In this document: in pieces, positions 51,882-61,202 of the stretch
How the letters are laid out: each line of letters opens with the position of its first letter
Numbering within the stretch: the first letter of the stretch is position 1
NCBI RefSeq assembly: GCF_000304475.1
Contig: NC_018942.1
Span: 558,001 to 622,000, forward strand
Reading direction: 5' to 3'
Length of the DNA stretch: 64,000 nt
Source: Kazachstania africana CBS 2517
Taxonomy: Eukaryota; Ascomycota; Saccharomycetes; Saccharomycetales; Saccharomycetaceae
The notes under the pieces: model-generated
What the model was told of the DNA's origin: nothing
The model's input: the letters and a program-made list of their open reading frames with translations, nothing else
The model's database searches: none
Position numbers and translations under genes: made by a program

Positions 51882-52976
51882 TTATCTCCTTACAAATATT
51901 TGCAGGTCCTCGTTGCACCAGGCAAGAATGTCATCATCCACCATTTTGTTCAAATCATCTTTCTTAAAAATATATTCACGTTTTTCTAAAGGAAGATCTT
52001 TATTGACAGCTGCCAAAAACCTATGTCTTGTTTTTTCGTATAGTATTTGCCGAGATCTCTCCTTGTCGTCAGCTCTCTCTTGGGTTGAAGGGAAATCTAG
52101 CCTACCAAAACCAGGCGGGGATTTCGATCTTTGCCTCAAATTTTCAAATTCTTCGTTGAAATAATTGCCATTTTCCATATCTTTAACATTACGATTATTA
52201 TTATGCCATTCGTTTGGACTGCCTACCTTTGAATAAAATCCTTCAATTTTCATGGTATTTTTCCTATAAGTTGTGTAAGCCTCATTGGGTTTGAAATCTT
52301 CCAAAATCCATGGTTTTGATGTCCATGGATTAGTATTAAAATCGCATGTTTTTGATTTAAGAGGCTTGTTTTCTTGATCTGTTCTAAGCGCCTTCTTGCC
52401 GTTCAAGTTAATAGGTTTTAATTTCTTGCATTGCGTTCCATCAGAACGATCCACACCAGCATCCATACACGCCCTCTTTTTAGAATGAGAAAGATTATGC
52501 CGTATACTGTCTTTATCAGTGATATCACTGACAGTGTTGGGTCGTGCTTCTCCGTAAGTCTTGTTACGCCCTCTCTCATCATTATTATCTACTATGCTTT
52601 TCAAAGGCGAACTGAATCCTGTAGTAACATTGTCTGCACCACAACCTATTTTTAGCGGGCTTTGAGACGTAGGATCTGCTGAGTCCAACTGTGTCAATAT
52701 GAAGTCTTCACTATCTGCCTCCATCTCGCTGTCTGAACAGATACTATCTTTATCACCACGTATTCGGTCGTTTATACGATCAGATTTGAGAAACGGCCCA
52801 ATTTCAATGGTATGGCTACCTTTTCTCTCCCCATGTCGGCAATCTTCACGTTCCAAGCAGGAGAGCTTCAAATTGTTTATCTTTTCTTCGAGTAACATTG
52901 TGACATCATGCTGGACTGTGAGCAATTCAGCTATATTCAAATGGAGCAACTCCTGCAATTGTGACTTTAAATGCAT
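51882..52976 (-). CDS. SAE2: DNA end-resection factor Sae2
   Basis: CtIP orthologue that activates Mre11-Rad50-Xrs2 nuclease at blocked double-strand-break ends, including Spo11-bound meiotic ends. The frame is open to 53039 but only through a GTG after a stop; the first ATG (52974-52976) gives MHLKSQLQELLHLNIAELLT, aligning with Sae2 LKSSLSILKELSLDELL, for 364 residues. The N-terminal coiled coil is the tetramerisation part. The conserved C-terminus has KSPPGFGRLDFPSTQE, with the CDK site at Ser286 (Ser267 in S. cerevisiae), and KREYIFKKDDLNKMVDDD. The middle is acidic and unconserved. Confidence 0.92.
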   Translation of the reverse strand: MHLKSQLQELLHLNIAELLTVQHDVTMLLEEKINNLKLSCLEREDCRHGERKGSHTIEIGPFLKSDRINDRIRGDKDSICSDSEMEADSEDFILTQLDSADPTSQSPLKIGCGADNVTTGFSSPLKSIVDNNDERGRNKTYGEARPNTVSDITDKDSIRHNLSHSKKRACMDAGVDRSDGTQCKKLKPINLNGKKALRTDQENKPLKSKTCDFNTNPWTSKPWILEDFKPNEAYTTYRKNTMKIEGFYSKVGSPNEWHNNNRNVKDMENGNYFNEEFENLRQRSKSPPGFGRLDFPSTQERADDKERSRQILYEKTRHRFLAAVNKDLPLEKREYIFKKDDLNKMVDDDILAWCNEDLQIFVRR

Positions 52977-53194
52977 ACCGTTGTGTTCTGCACGCAGACA
53001 GTCCTCGTTTTCACGTGCAATTCTGGATGCCAATGGCACCTCGAGCTATCCATCGATCTTCTAAAATGTTAATTTGACGTAAATCGAATCTTCGCGTTCA
53101 CTAAGTTCCCGCATGTTAAACAAGAAAACTAATTTGAAGATGAGCTAAATTGATATCATTAAGACTATTGGACGAAATCGTTAAAAGGGCATAA

Positions 53195-53905
53195 ATGTCA
53201 TTGCATAGCTATCTATCAAAAACTTATGGATCAACAGTATCCAGAAAGAAGAAGAATAATAAGGAGAGAGAGACTTCAAAAGGCACTTCTTTACAGATAA
53301 CTGAGAACAATACGGAAGTACAACAGATATCAAATCCTACAACAAACCCTCCCGCTAAAGGTTTGTGGAAGGATGTACGAACAAATGAGGTATTCTCACT
53401 ACCTAAGGTAGAGGGGGACAATACTGTGTCTACAGATGAGGAGAAGAGTGTATTCAAACCGAAGGGTAATGAAACTGTACACAGAGATGAGAAGGGTCAT
53501 AAATTAACCTCTGAACAACTTAAATCTAAGGAAAAGGAGCAGGATCTGAGGGTGCAAATAAAAAAAAGGTATCTACAGAGGTTGAATGCTGGCGAGTTAC
53601 AGTTATATTTGAAGGAAAACAATACTACTCTGGAATCCTTACTCCGATCTAGGGGCAATCCGTATATATCAAGTGAGGATCCTCAAGAGTCTTTCAATAC
53701 AAAGTCCAAGCCGGAAAACAATTTGTCCCTCCTGAATAGGAAACTTTACAATGGTATATCGCCGGAAAATAGATTTGATATAAAACCAGGTTATAGATGG
53801 GATGGTGTAGATAGATCTAACGGTTTCGAAGAAAAATGGTTTCGAAAGAGAAATGAGATTGAAGAAAAGAAAATTCAAAAAGCGACTTCACAGAATGATT
53901 ACTAG
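53195..53905 (+). CDS. BUD13: Pre-mRNA retention and splicing (RES) factor Bud13
   Basis: Scaffold of the RES complex with Snu17 and Pml1, which helps splicing of introns with weak 5' sites. 236 residues from ATG 53195 ([20 protein letters not shown]). The defining C-terminal motif [18 protein letters not shown] is present near residue 207, with the Snu17-binding GYRWDG core. The middle is charged and low-complexity. Divergent from SAE2 and followed by XRN1, as in YGL174W. Confidence 0.95.
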   Translation: MSLHSYLSKTYGSTVSRKKKNNKERETSKGTSLQITENNTEVQQISNPTTNPPAKGLWKDVRTNEVFSLPKVEGDNTVSTDEEKSVFKPKGNETVHRDEKGHKLTSEQLKSKEKEQDLRVQIKKRYLQRLNAGELQLYLKENNTTLESLLRSRGNPYISSEDPQESFNTKSKPENNLSLLNRKLYNGISPENRFDIKPGYRWDGVDRSNGFEEKWFRKRNEIEEKKIQKATSQNDY

Positions 53906-53983
53906 TCAGTTCGCTAACTAACATATTTATTTAGGTATATATCGGTTAATAAGAAATCACATAGCATCAAGGTAAACTACAAC

Positions 53984-56900
53984 TTATTTTTTTGGTTCAG
54001 CGGAAGCTTTGGTTTCGGCTCTCCTCTTCAAAATAGTTTTCTTTGGCCTCTGGGATTTATTCTGTTCTGCATCACTTTTAAAAATTTGCTTTAACTCAGC
54101 ACTGGCCTTCTTGTTAACAACTACATGACCGTTTTGATGGGGAAGCTGAGGGTGAGGATGTGCGTGCGAGTGCTGTTGGTGGTGTTGTTGGGGATGTTGC
54201 ATTGGTCCAGCATAAAAACTTTGTGGTGGTAATAGAGGTTGTCCATTCATAACTTGAGGACTCATCTGCATGTTTGGTGGATAGCCGGCTCCTAATGGCA
54301 CCCCGTTAACAAAACCTGGTGGTGCACTGTAAGGTAAACTTGCAGGGTTAACAACACCATTATTCATAGTTGGTACCACGTTCTGTTGTCCATTGGAGAC
54401 CATTTGATTGTCATTTGAATCAAATTGATGCATGACTGCATTTACAACAGAGTTGACCACATTCTGATTTGGTAAAGGTAGATTGGCATCTGCGTTTTCT
54501 CCACCGGATTTCTTAAGTAGTGTTTCTCTCTCTTGGGTCGCAGCAGGTTCTTTCTGTCCTCCATCAGCTGGTTTTTCACCCGTCTTCTTGATAATATTCA
54601 ACAAATCATGTGCTGCTTGCTTTCTCATAGTGGCAACTTCCTGTTGTTTTTGCTTTCGTTGGATCATATTAACATTTCTAGCAGCGACAGATTTTGTACC
54701 GGATTTCTTCCCTTCTAGCAACTTCTTAGAAGCCTTAGAATGGTAAACAAATTGTCTATCGGTAACATTAAGCAAGAATGAGGAATCAAGTCCCAAACCT
54801 CTCTTAGTTCTTAACCTGCCACCAAAAGTATTACCGGAAACTATTTCATGATCAAATAGAACTTGAACTGACAGACTCAACCCCAAAGTGGTGTAGCCGA
54901 CAACTGTACCCTTTGAAAACAATGGGACCTTACCTGAATCTTGGATGTAGACAACACGGTCACCTAAATTGAATCTTTGTGTACGTAATAAACCGAAGGA
55001 AACTCTTGGATTCAAAATGGCGTCTCTTGGAACTTTAGTTAATTGCTTAGTTTCACTGTTTTCCCTTCCCGACGAGTGAACTTCAATGAAATCTTCAACT
55101 GCACGGATAGAGCCCTTAGTCAAGGAGTCACTTTCGTTTGATACAATAACGAAATTTTCTTCAGAGAATTTCAGCCAATCTTTAATTTCTTGCAGTTTCT
55201 TCATAGCAACTTCAGTAGAAATACCAGGGAATAGTTCTTGTAGGCTTGGAATACCATTTCCTGTTCTAGATAGACCGCGGAAAAATTCTGGGAATCTTGA
55301 TCTGTATTCTCTGATCAAGTTAATTGTCAAATTGGAATACTCCCATCCCTTTGGATTTCTTCTTGCATAACCTAGAACTTTTTGTTGCTTATTTTCATAC
55401 TTAACGGGAATACCAACATTAACATGTTTGCCATTTGCATCATCAATCAAAAACTTAGATGTTATTCTGGACAAAAACAGTTTATTCAAGTCTAATTTCT
55501 TGGCAGCAACGTATGATGGAATATAATGAACTAATTTATTATCTATCTCTAATCTTTCTTTACCAATAGTTGGTTCATTCTTAGAGAACGTCTTCTTGAC
55601 GGTGATCTTTAGTCTACTTTCACTACTGTAACCATCGATTGTGGTATCACCACCGTAGGCATAGTCACCGAGGAAAATAACACGAGAGCCCTCTGGAAAT
55701 TCTTGGCTAATAGGAACTGGAGCTCTTTCCCTATATCTTTCATCTTTGTTTGAAATAGTTTCAACCATCAGTTGCAATGGATAATGATCCGGTGTTTCTG
55801 CATAAGTTTTAACGTATGCACCTTCTGGAGTTCTCATTAGACCAGTAACTGGAAGGACTTTAACAATTGCCTTTATATCATTTAGGATCACTGCTTTTTG
55901 CTTGCCATAATTTCGTAACATCGATCTTTTCAATGATTCAAAGTTCTTTTTATCTTGAATATCGCATGTTCTTTCAATAATCTTAAAGTGCTTTTTACCC
56001 TTTTCATTAACAAATTCCTTACCTTCGAATAAAACATTTTCATCAAATACAGAAACTAATTTTGATTCTCTAAGATATGGCCATCTGGTGTAAACGATTT
56101 TGTTCATATATCTCTTGGACAATTCTTCTAAAGTTAAATTGTTCTCACTATAAATATCCTCAATGTGTAGACACATCGACTGTTGTCTGGAGGCTTGTTG
56201 AAACACTAAACTTTCATTGTACTCTAATTGATATTTGAAAGGTAATGTTTGCAATGTTGGGAAACCGGCCAATAATTCTGTACCTTGTTTTGCACCAGGT
56301 AACAAACCGTAATGGAAACTTAGTCCGTCCATTGATTTCGGAATGTATTCTCTTTCAACACAATGGTTATTCTCGAGATCAGAAAAGATACCGGATAATG
56401 GACTTTTGTACAAATTATCAACCTGAGGGCTAAAAATGAATTTCAAGTCTGTACCAAATTGATTTCTTACCTTTTCTTCTGGAGATAGCTTAGATAGTAA
56501 AGGTTTCATTGCATCTACTAACCGATTTTCATCAACAAAGGTTAAAAGTACAACAGCTTCCCAATCAGCAGTCTTACCATTTTTATCAAGTTTTACCTGA
56601 GATGGGTAAAAATCTAGAATTGGAGAGTTGGTATCGTACATTAATGGTCTAAATGCAGCTGGGATCAAGTTTTTGGATCTTTCTGGTAAGACTGCCATAA
56701 GTTGCTCAAATGGAGTGAAAGGCCTGCCCTTGTCAAATTTAATGATTTGATCTAAACCTTTTTCAAGATCAGAAATACGAGGAGCATAGTGATCACGATA
56801 GTACCATCCCCAGGATGGACATCCTCTATAATAGTAATAAAGAACCCACTGTAGACCTTCAACATAATTTTTGGCTAATGTAGTGACAGTTTCGGAGTCA

Positions 56901-58483
56901 TTTTGGGCAAAGCCTAATTTATCTTTATAATATTCTTGCTTCCAATTTTGGAATTTTTCATTATATAAAGTTTGTTCCCTTTCCAACTCTTCAGCATCTT
57001 CAACAAGAACAGCTTGCTGATATCTTTTTATCACTCTTCTGATAGCTCCAACACGTTCGTTATGTTCTTCATCTGTTTCGCTGGGATTGATACCATCAAT
57101 ATCCAATTTTAGAGAATAAGTGTCCTTAGACTTTGAATGCACAATAAATACCCCTAAATCGTGAGCAAATTCTTTCAAAAATGCCAAATTTTCAGCAACA
57201 TTGAATTCACTCTTATCATCATTCAGTAACAAAGTAGGAATTTGATCATCTGGCAAATCTGATGGGAATTTTTCATTAGCAAGGTGCATAATCCAAGGTT
57301 TAACTTTGCCCACTATTTTCTTTTGTTGTTTCAATAATAATTTCTTACCACTACGAGCTCTTTTTCTTTCACCTTCTAAGGAAATATTTTCTAATTGTTG
57401 ATTGAACCATTCAACATCAATATCATTTTTTTCGAAATTCATTAATTCAAATTGTGAAAGGTAATTCAACCAGACGCGTAGCCTTTCCAAATTGATTTGA
57501 CCATTTTCATTGATGTAGCCATCTAAATGGAGAAGAGCTTCTTTGAAAGTTTGTAAAAGTACAGGGAAAGCACCTTTATTCAAATGTAAGTCGGGCAAAT
57601 TTGGAAGGAAATCGTTACCAATAACGAACATGACTAGTATGAAATCGTCAAGAATCCTTTCAAAATCGTAATCGAATTTCAAATCATCGGCAATTTCATT
57701 AAATTCTAATTCCATATACTCTCTCAATAGAGATAAATGCAAAAGATAGAAGTTTTGATGCTCAAGAGGAGCCGGTTTACTACTTCTTCTACCAAAAACA
57801 ACTTCTTCTCTTAATAACGCAAAATGTGGAGCGTGTGTGGAGAGACCCAACATTATCAAATCAGCATCTAACCCATAAATACAATGCCTAGTGTTATTGT
57901 TATAATCTTTTTGGGATCTAATGTTTCTGATAAAGTCCATTATCTTGTGTTCACCTTCACCAGGAACTTCATGACCAGAGAAGATAACATCAACTTCTCT
58001 CCATTTGGAATCGTTAGAGATTTTGTCATGAATGAAATACTTTAAATTTTTGGTCAGTTTAGCCATAAATTCTGTACCTGGCGTAATAGCATTAGAATCG
58101 AATGGTTCACCTTTAGGAATTTCTTCCCCCTTTTCAATAGCCTTCTTTAAAGCCGCTTCTGCATCCATGGCAGTTCTAAATCTACGAGACCTTTGCTGGT
58201 TCATCTTGGCACGTGGGGCCACACCATCGATTGCCATATAAAATACTTTCTTGGGTTTAATAGTGTGAAAAAGGTGATCAATATAGGTGAAAATTTTGGC
58301 AAATACTTCCTCTTCAGTCATTCTTTTCGTTACGTCATCATCATTACCGTGTGTACATGTATGCAGAATCGAGTTCATATCCAAATACAGGTTATCAAAC
58401 TCTGGAATCTGTGCTCCTTCAATCAATTGCGATATCATCGGCCATCTTTCACTGATGTACCTGAAAAATTTTGGAATACCCAT
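53984..58483 (-). CDS. XRN1: Cytoplasmic 5'-3' exoribonuclease Xrn1 (Kem1)
   Basis: Main nuclease for decapped mRNA, also linked to transcription buffering. 1499 residues against 1528. Start MGIPKFFRYISERWPMISQL is conserved to the first residue. Metal-binding acids are in place: Asp35 (YLDMNSIL), Asp86 (AIDGVAPRAK), Glu176 and Glu178 (GHEVPGEGEHKIMDF) and the GLDADLIMLGL pair near 205. The D1-D4 (PAZ/SH3-like) regions follow to about residue 1190. The last 230 residues are Gln/Pro/His/Asn-rich, low-complexity and end in a basic KKTILKRRAE block. Fully open. Confidence 0.98.
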   Translation of the reverse strand: MGIPKFFRYISERWPMISQLIEGAQIPEFDNLYLDMNSILHTCTHGNDDDVTKRMTEEEVFAKIFTYIDHLFHTIKPKKVFYMAIDGVAPRAKMNQQRSRRFRTAMDAEAALKKAIEKGEEIPKGEPFDSNAITPGTEFMAKLTKNLKYFIHDKISNDSKWREVDVIFSGHEVPGEGEHKIMDFIRNIRSQKDYNNNTRHCIYGLDADLIMLGLSTHAPHFALLREEVVFGRRSSKPAPLEHQNFYLLHLSLLREYMELEFNEIADDLKFDYDFERILDDFILVMFVIGNDFLPNLPDLHLNKGAFPVLLQTFKEALLHLDGYINENGQINLERLRVWLNYLSQFELMNFEKNDIDVEWFNQQLENISLEGERKRARSGKKLLLKQQKKIVGKVKPWIMHLANEKFPSDLPDDQIPTLLLNDDKSEFNVAENLAFLKEFAHDLGVFIVHSKSKDTYSLKLDIDGINPSETDEEHNERVGAIRRVIKRYQQAVLVEDAEELEREQTLYNEKFQNWKQEYYKDKLGFAQNDSETVTTLAKNYVEGLQWVLYYYYRGCPSWGWYYRDHYAPRISDLEKGLDQIIKFDKGRPFTPFEQLMAVLPERSKNLIPAAFRPLMYDTNSPILDFYPSQVKLDKNGKTADWEAVVLLTFVDENRLVDAMKPLLSKLSPEEKVRNQFGTDLKFIFSPQVDNLYKSPLSGIFSDLENNHCVEREYIPKSMDGLSFHYGLLPGAKQGTELLAGFPTLQTLPFKYQLEYNESLVFQQASRQQSMCLHIEDIYSENNLTLEELSKRYMNKIVYTRWPYLRESKLVSVFDENVLFEGKEFVNEKGKKHFKIIERTCDIQDKKNFESLKRSMLRNYGKQKAVILNDIKAIVKVLPVTGLMRTPEGAYVKTYAETPDHYPLQLMVETISNKDERYRERAPVPISQEFPEGSRVIFLGDYAYGGDTTIDGYSSESRLKITVKKTFSKNEPTIGKERLEIDNKLVHYIPSYVAAKKLDLNKLFLSRITSKFLIDDANGKHVNVGIPVKYENKQQKVLGYARRNPKGWEYSNLTINLIREYRSRFPEFFRGLSRTGNGIPSLQELFPGISTEVAMKKLQEIKDWLKFSEENFVIVSNESDSLTKGSIRAVEDFIEVHSSGRENSETKQLTKVPRDAILNPRVSFGLLRTQRFNLGDRVVYIQDSGKVPLFSKGTVVGYTTLGLSLSVQVLFDHEIVSGNTFGGRLRTKRGLGLDSSFLLNVTDRQFVYHSKASKKLLEGKKSGTKSVAARNVNMIQRKQKQQEVATMRKQAAHDLLNIIKKTGEKPADGGQKEPAATQERETLLKKSGGENADANLPLPNQNVVNSVVNAVMHQFDSNDNQMVSNGQQNVVPTMNNGVVNPASLPYSAPPGFVNGVPLGAGYPPNMQMSPQVMNGQPLLPPQSFYAGPMQHPQQHHQQHSHAHPHPQLPHQNGHVVVNKKASAELKQIFKSDAEQNKSQRPKKTILKRRAETKASAEPKK

Positions 58484-59009
58484 TACTGTATAATCTTAGA
58501 TGCTATATTAAAATACAATAAAATGTTCTTTTTTGGATTGAATAAAACAAAACAACCAGTCGTAATTGATAATCGTGGTCAGTATGTAATAGGGTTACCA
58601 ATAGAAGCTTAATCTATACTTTGAACTATGACTATTAACAAATAGCAAAAGTTCTTGTTGTTTGTTTTTTGACTAAATTTGCTGGTTTCGGTGGCAACTT
58701 AGCAGAGAGAGCCGGGTAATGTCATTTTCGCAGACATCAAAAAATTTCATGAAATACAAAGAAATGTTGATGTTTGAATGATTTGGAAGGCAGGAGAGAC
58801 ATTGCTCTGTGAGGTGCCAGGATATAGGATAACCTAAGACAGTTGAGAGTGAAACGATACTTTGAGTCTAATATTGGTTAGAAGTCTAGATAACAAATCA
58901 CGGAACACGACAGGCATAAAAGTTTTACAAAAATCTAGGTCTGAGTAGAAGTGGATAGAGATTTAAATCATAAAGGTGGATCGGTCAATTGAAGTAACTA
59001 TATTAAATA
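58484..59009. promoter_or_regulatory. XRN1-NUP49 divergent intergenic region
   Basis: About 530 bp with a Reb1-type site CCGGGTAA (58712-58719) near its middle, as is common in divergent housekeeping promoters, and an AGGGTTACC string near 58591. No ORF of note. Confidence 0.55.
58712..58719. promoter_or_regulatory. Reb1-type site CCGGGTAA
   Basis: Reverse complement of TTACCCGG, in full. It is 229 bp from XRN1 and 291 bp from NUP49, so it could serve both promoters. Confidence 0.5.
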
Positions 59010-60536
59010 ATGTTTAATCCGGTTAAACCCAACACCTCTGCAAATTCTATGTTTGGTCAAAATGCTGGTACCGCAAATACTAACACACAATTTGGCGGAT
59101 TTGGCACAGGTTTTGGAAACAAGACTAATACTACAGGGTTCGGCTCCAATACTAGCACGCTAGGAGGTACCAATAATGCTGCCCCTGCAGGTGGACTCTT
59201 TGGTAGTCAAAATACTGCTGCTTCAGCAGCCCCAGGCGGTGGTCTATTTGGTGCACAGAATACTGCTGCTTCAGCACCTGGAGGTGGTTTATTCGGTCAA
59301 AATAAACCAACCACTACTGCTTCGACAGGCCTATTCGGCCAAAATACCACTAATGCTACCGGTACCACAGGCGCTGGATTGTTCGGTAATAAGTCTGCTA
59401 CTGGTACCGCCCCTGGCGGTGGTTTATTTGGTCAAAGCAATACTGCAACTGGTACATCGATGAATGCTGGTGGTAGCCTATTTGGCAGTAATAACACTAC
59501 CACTACAGGTGGTTTATTTGGCTCTACTAATACAAACACCCCCGGTGCAACTACTTCTACTACAGGGACCGGCCTGTTCGGCGCCAAACCAGCAGCTACC
59601 GGAGGGCTTTTTGGTCAAAGTAATACAAATACTGGTGCCACAACTACGGGAGGACTTTTCGGTTCAAAACCTGCAGGATCTTTATTCGGTAGTAGCAATA
59701 ATGCAACGCAACCTAGTTCTTTAGGTGGTACCACTGGTGGTGGCCTTTTCGGTAACACTGGCTCTTCAACCCTATTTGGCGGAAGTAATCAGGCACAAAC
59801 TACAACGGGGGGACTATTTGGCTCGACACAACCACAATTACAACAACAACAGCAGCAACAATCTGCATTACAATCTATTTCACAACTTCCAATAACTCCA
59901 ATGACCAAAATTAGTGATTTACCAGTGCAATTACGTCAAGAAATTGAACAATTAGATCAATACATACAAAGACAAGTTCAACTTTCACAACACTTAAGAG
60001 CTGGTACAAATGAACATATAGAATTAATCCAGTCGATTCCACGTGATACATCCTACCTGCTGAACACACAATCTATAACGAATCAATCATTACAAAAGGA
60101 TTTGAAAAAAGTTTTGAAAGTCAAGAGCTTAACTGATCAAAATATCTCAGATTCACAAACATTCTCAATTATCCTACAACAATTGCTCACCCCCGGAAGC
60201 AAAATTTCATCGTTGGAACTGGACAAATTCTTCCAAAATAAAATACAAATTTATCAAAATAAACTGGATGATTATTCAAATGTCTTGAATGACATTGAAA
60301 GTGCAATTAATGGTATAAATAATGATATATTTGGTACAACTTCCCCATTAGAAAATACTGCATTGAATAAAAGTTTAAAATCGGCTTCTCATGATTTTTC
60401 TGAAATCTATGCCTTGAAAACAGGTTTACACTCCATTATTTCGACTGTGATTGAGGAATTTAGTTTATTCATGGATACTGCACAACGTATTGCAGAATTG
60501 CATCAGAAAATTAGAGAAGCTACTAGCGCAAATTAG
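59010..60536 (+). CDS. NUP49: Nuclear pore FG nucleoporin Nup49
   Basis: GLFG nucleoporin of the central channel; forms the Nsp1-Nup57-Nup49 coiled-coil trimer. 508 residues. About residues 1-275 are FG repeats (about fifteen GLFG, SLFG or TLFG units separated by Gly, Thr, Asn and Ser). A short Gln tract is followed by the structured part from about 290 ([20 protein letters not shown]) with coiled coils to the end. NUP57 and NSP1 are alternatives; position beside XRN1 matches YGL172W. The next S. cerevisiae gene, ROK1, is not here. Confidence 0.95.
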   Translation: MFNPVKPNTSANSMFGQNAGTANTNTQFGGFGTGFGNKTNTTGFGSNTSTLGGTNNAAPAGGLFGSQNTAASAAPGGGLFGAQNTAASAPGGGLFGQNKPTTTASTGLFGQNTTNATGTTGAGLFGNKSATGTAPGGGLFGQSNTATGTSMNAGGSLFGSNNTTTTGGLFGSTNTNTPGATTSTTGTGLFGAKPAATGGLFGQSNTNTGATTTGGLFGSKPAGSLFGSSNNATQPSSLGGTTGGGLFGNTGSSTLFGGSNQAQTTTGGLFGSTQPQLQQQQQQQSALQSISQLPITPMTKISDLPVQLRQEIEQLDQYIQRQVQLSQHLRAGTNEHIELIQSIPRDTSYLLNTQSITNQSLQKDLKKVLKVKSLTDQNISDSQTFSIILQQLLTPGSKISSLELDKFFQNKIQIYQNKLDDYSNVLNDIESAINGINNDIFGTTSPLENTALNKSLKSASHDFSEIYALKTGLHSIISTVIEEFSLFMDTAQRIAELHQKIREATSAN

Positions 60537-60628
60537 GAAAAACTATCAATACCTTTCCATCTCTTTGTATTTGTAGAATATGTAATATGTATATTTATGG
60601 AATATATTTAACTAATTGGTCTTCAACA

Positions 60629-61015
60629 TCAAACTGAATAGTTCCTGTACCCAACCAATTTTCTTCTCCCAATCATTTCACCCACAGAATAAAACCCAAT
60701 TAGCTGTACAGCATATGCACCATACTTCCAGGCGTCGTTTTTGCTTATCTTTTGCAACGAATTGATGTATGTATTGGGCTGCCTCAAATATTGGAAGCTA
60801 TTTTCGTATAATTTACTATAGAAACCTTTAAACTCCTCGAGTGATGGGGGTTGCAATCCTTCCTTGTGATAAATTTGCTTAGATAGTTCACCGGTTACTT
60901 TCCCATAATACAAAGTCTTATTTGTTATAAGTGAAGATGCTTCAACAGTCTTCTGCAGCAACAAATTTGTTTTCGATATTAATGACGCTCCTAATTTCTG
61001 TAATTTGCCAGACAT
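60629..61015 (-). CDS. ATP20: ATP synthase subunit g (Atp20)
   Basis: Small membrane subunit of mitochondrial F1Fo-ATP synthase that supports dimers and crista shape. 128 residues from ATG 61013-61015 (MSGKLQKLGASLISKTNLLL); the eight codons upstream start at a GTG. Conserved features: ALYYGKV-like TLYYGKVTGELSKQIYHKEG, LQPPSLEEFKGFYSKLYENS, and a C-terminal span with the GxxxG-type GFYSVGEMIGRRKLVGY used in dimer contacts. Adjacent to MCM4, as YPR020W is to YPR019W. Convergent with NUP49, only 92 bp away. Confidence 0.95.
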   Translation of the reverse strand: MSGKLQKLGASLISKTNLLLQKTVEASSLITNKTLYYGKVTGELSKQIYHKEGLQPPSLEEFKGFYSKLYENSFQYLRQPNTYINSLQKISKNDAWKYGAYAVQLIGFYSVGEMIGRRKLVGYRNYSV

Positions 61016-61136
61016 GCTTGGTTTCTTGGTTTCCGGCACGTATGTTCCCTTTTACTCTTATATAGATTATTATGGAGTTTCGCCTTTGAATTTTTTCTAA
61101 GATCTTATTCCAACTAATATATAAGAAGTGTCTCGG

Positions 61137-61143
61137 CCAATCA
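61137..61143 (-). promoter_or_regulatory. Hap2/3/4/5 (CCAAT) site upstream of ATP20
   Basis: CCAATCA on the plus strand (TGATTGG toward the gene), 122 bp before the ATP20 ATG, the same form and distance as the site ahead of COX4. Confidence 0.5.
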
Positions 61144-61202
61144 AAATTGATACTAATACTATGTTACAATAGTAGATACGCACAGGTAGATTAGCACAAC
61201 AT

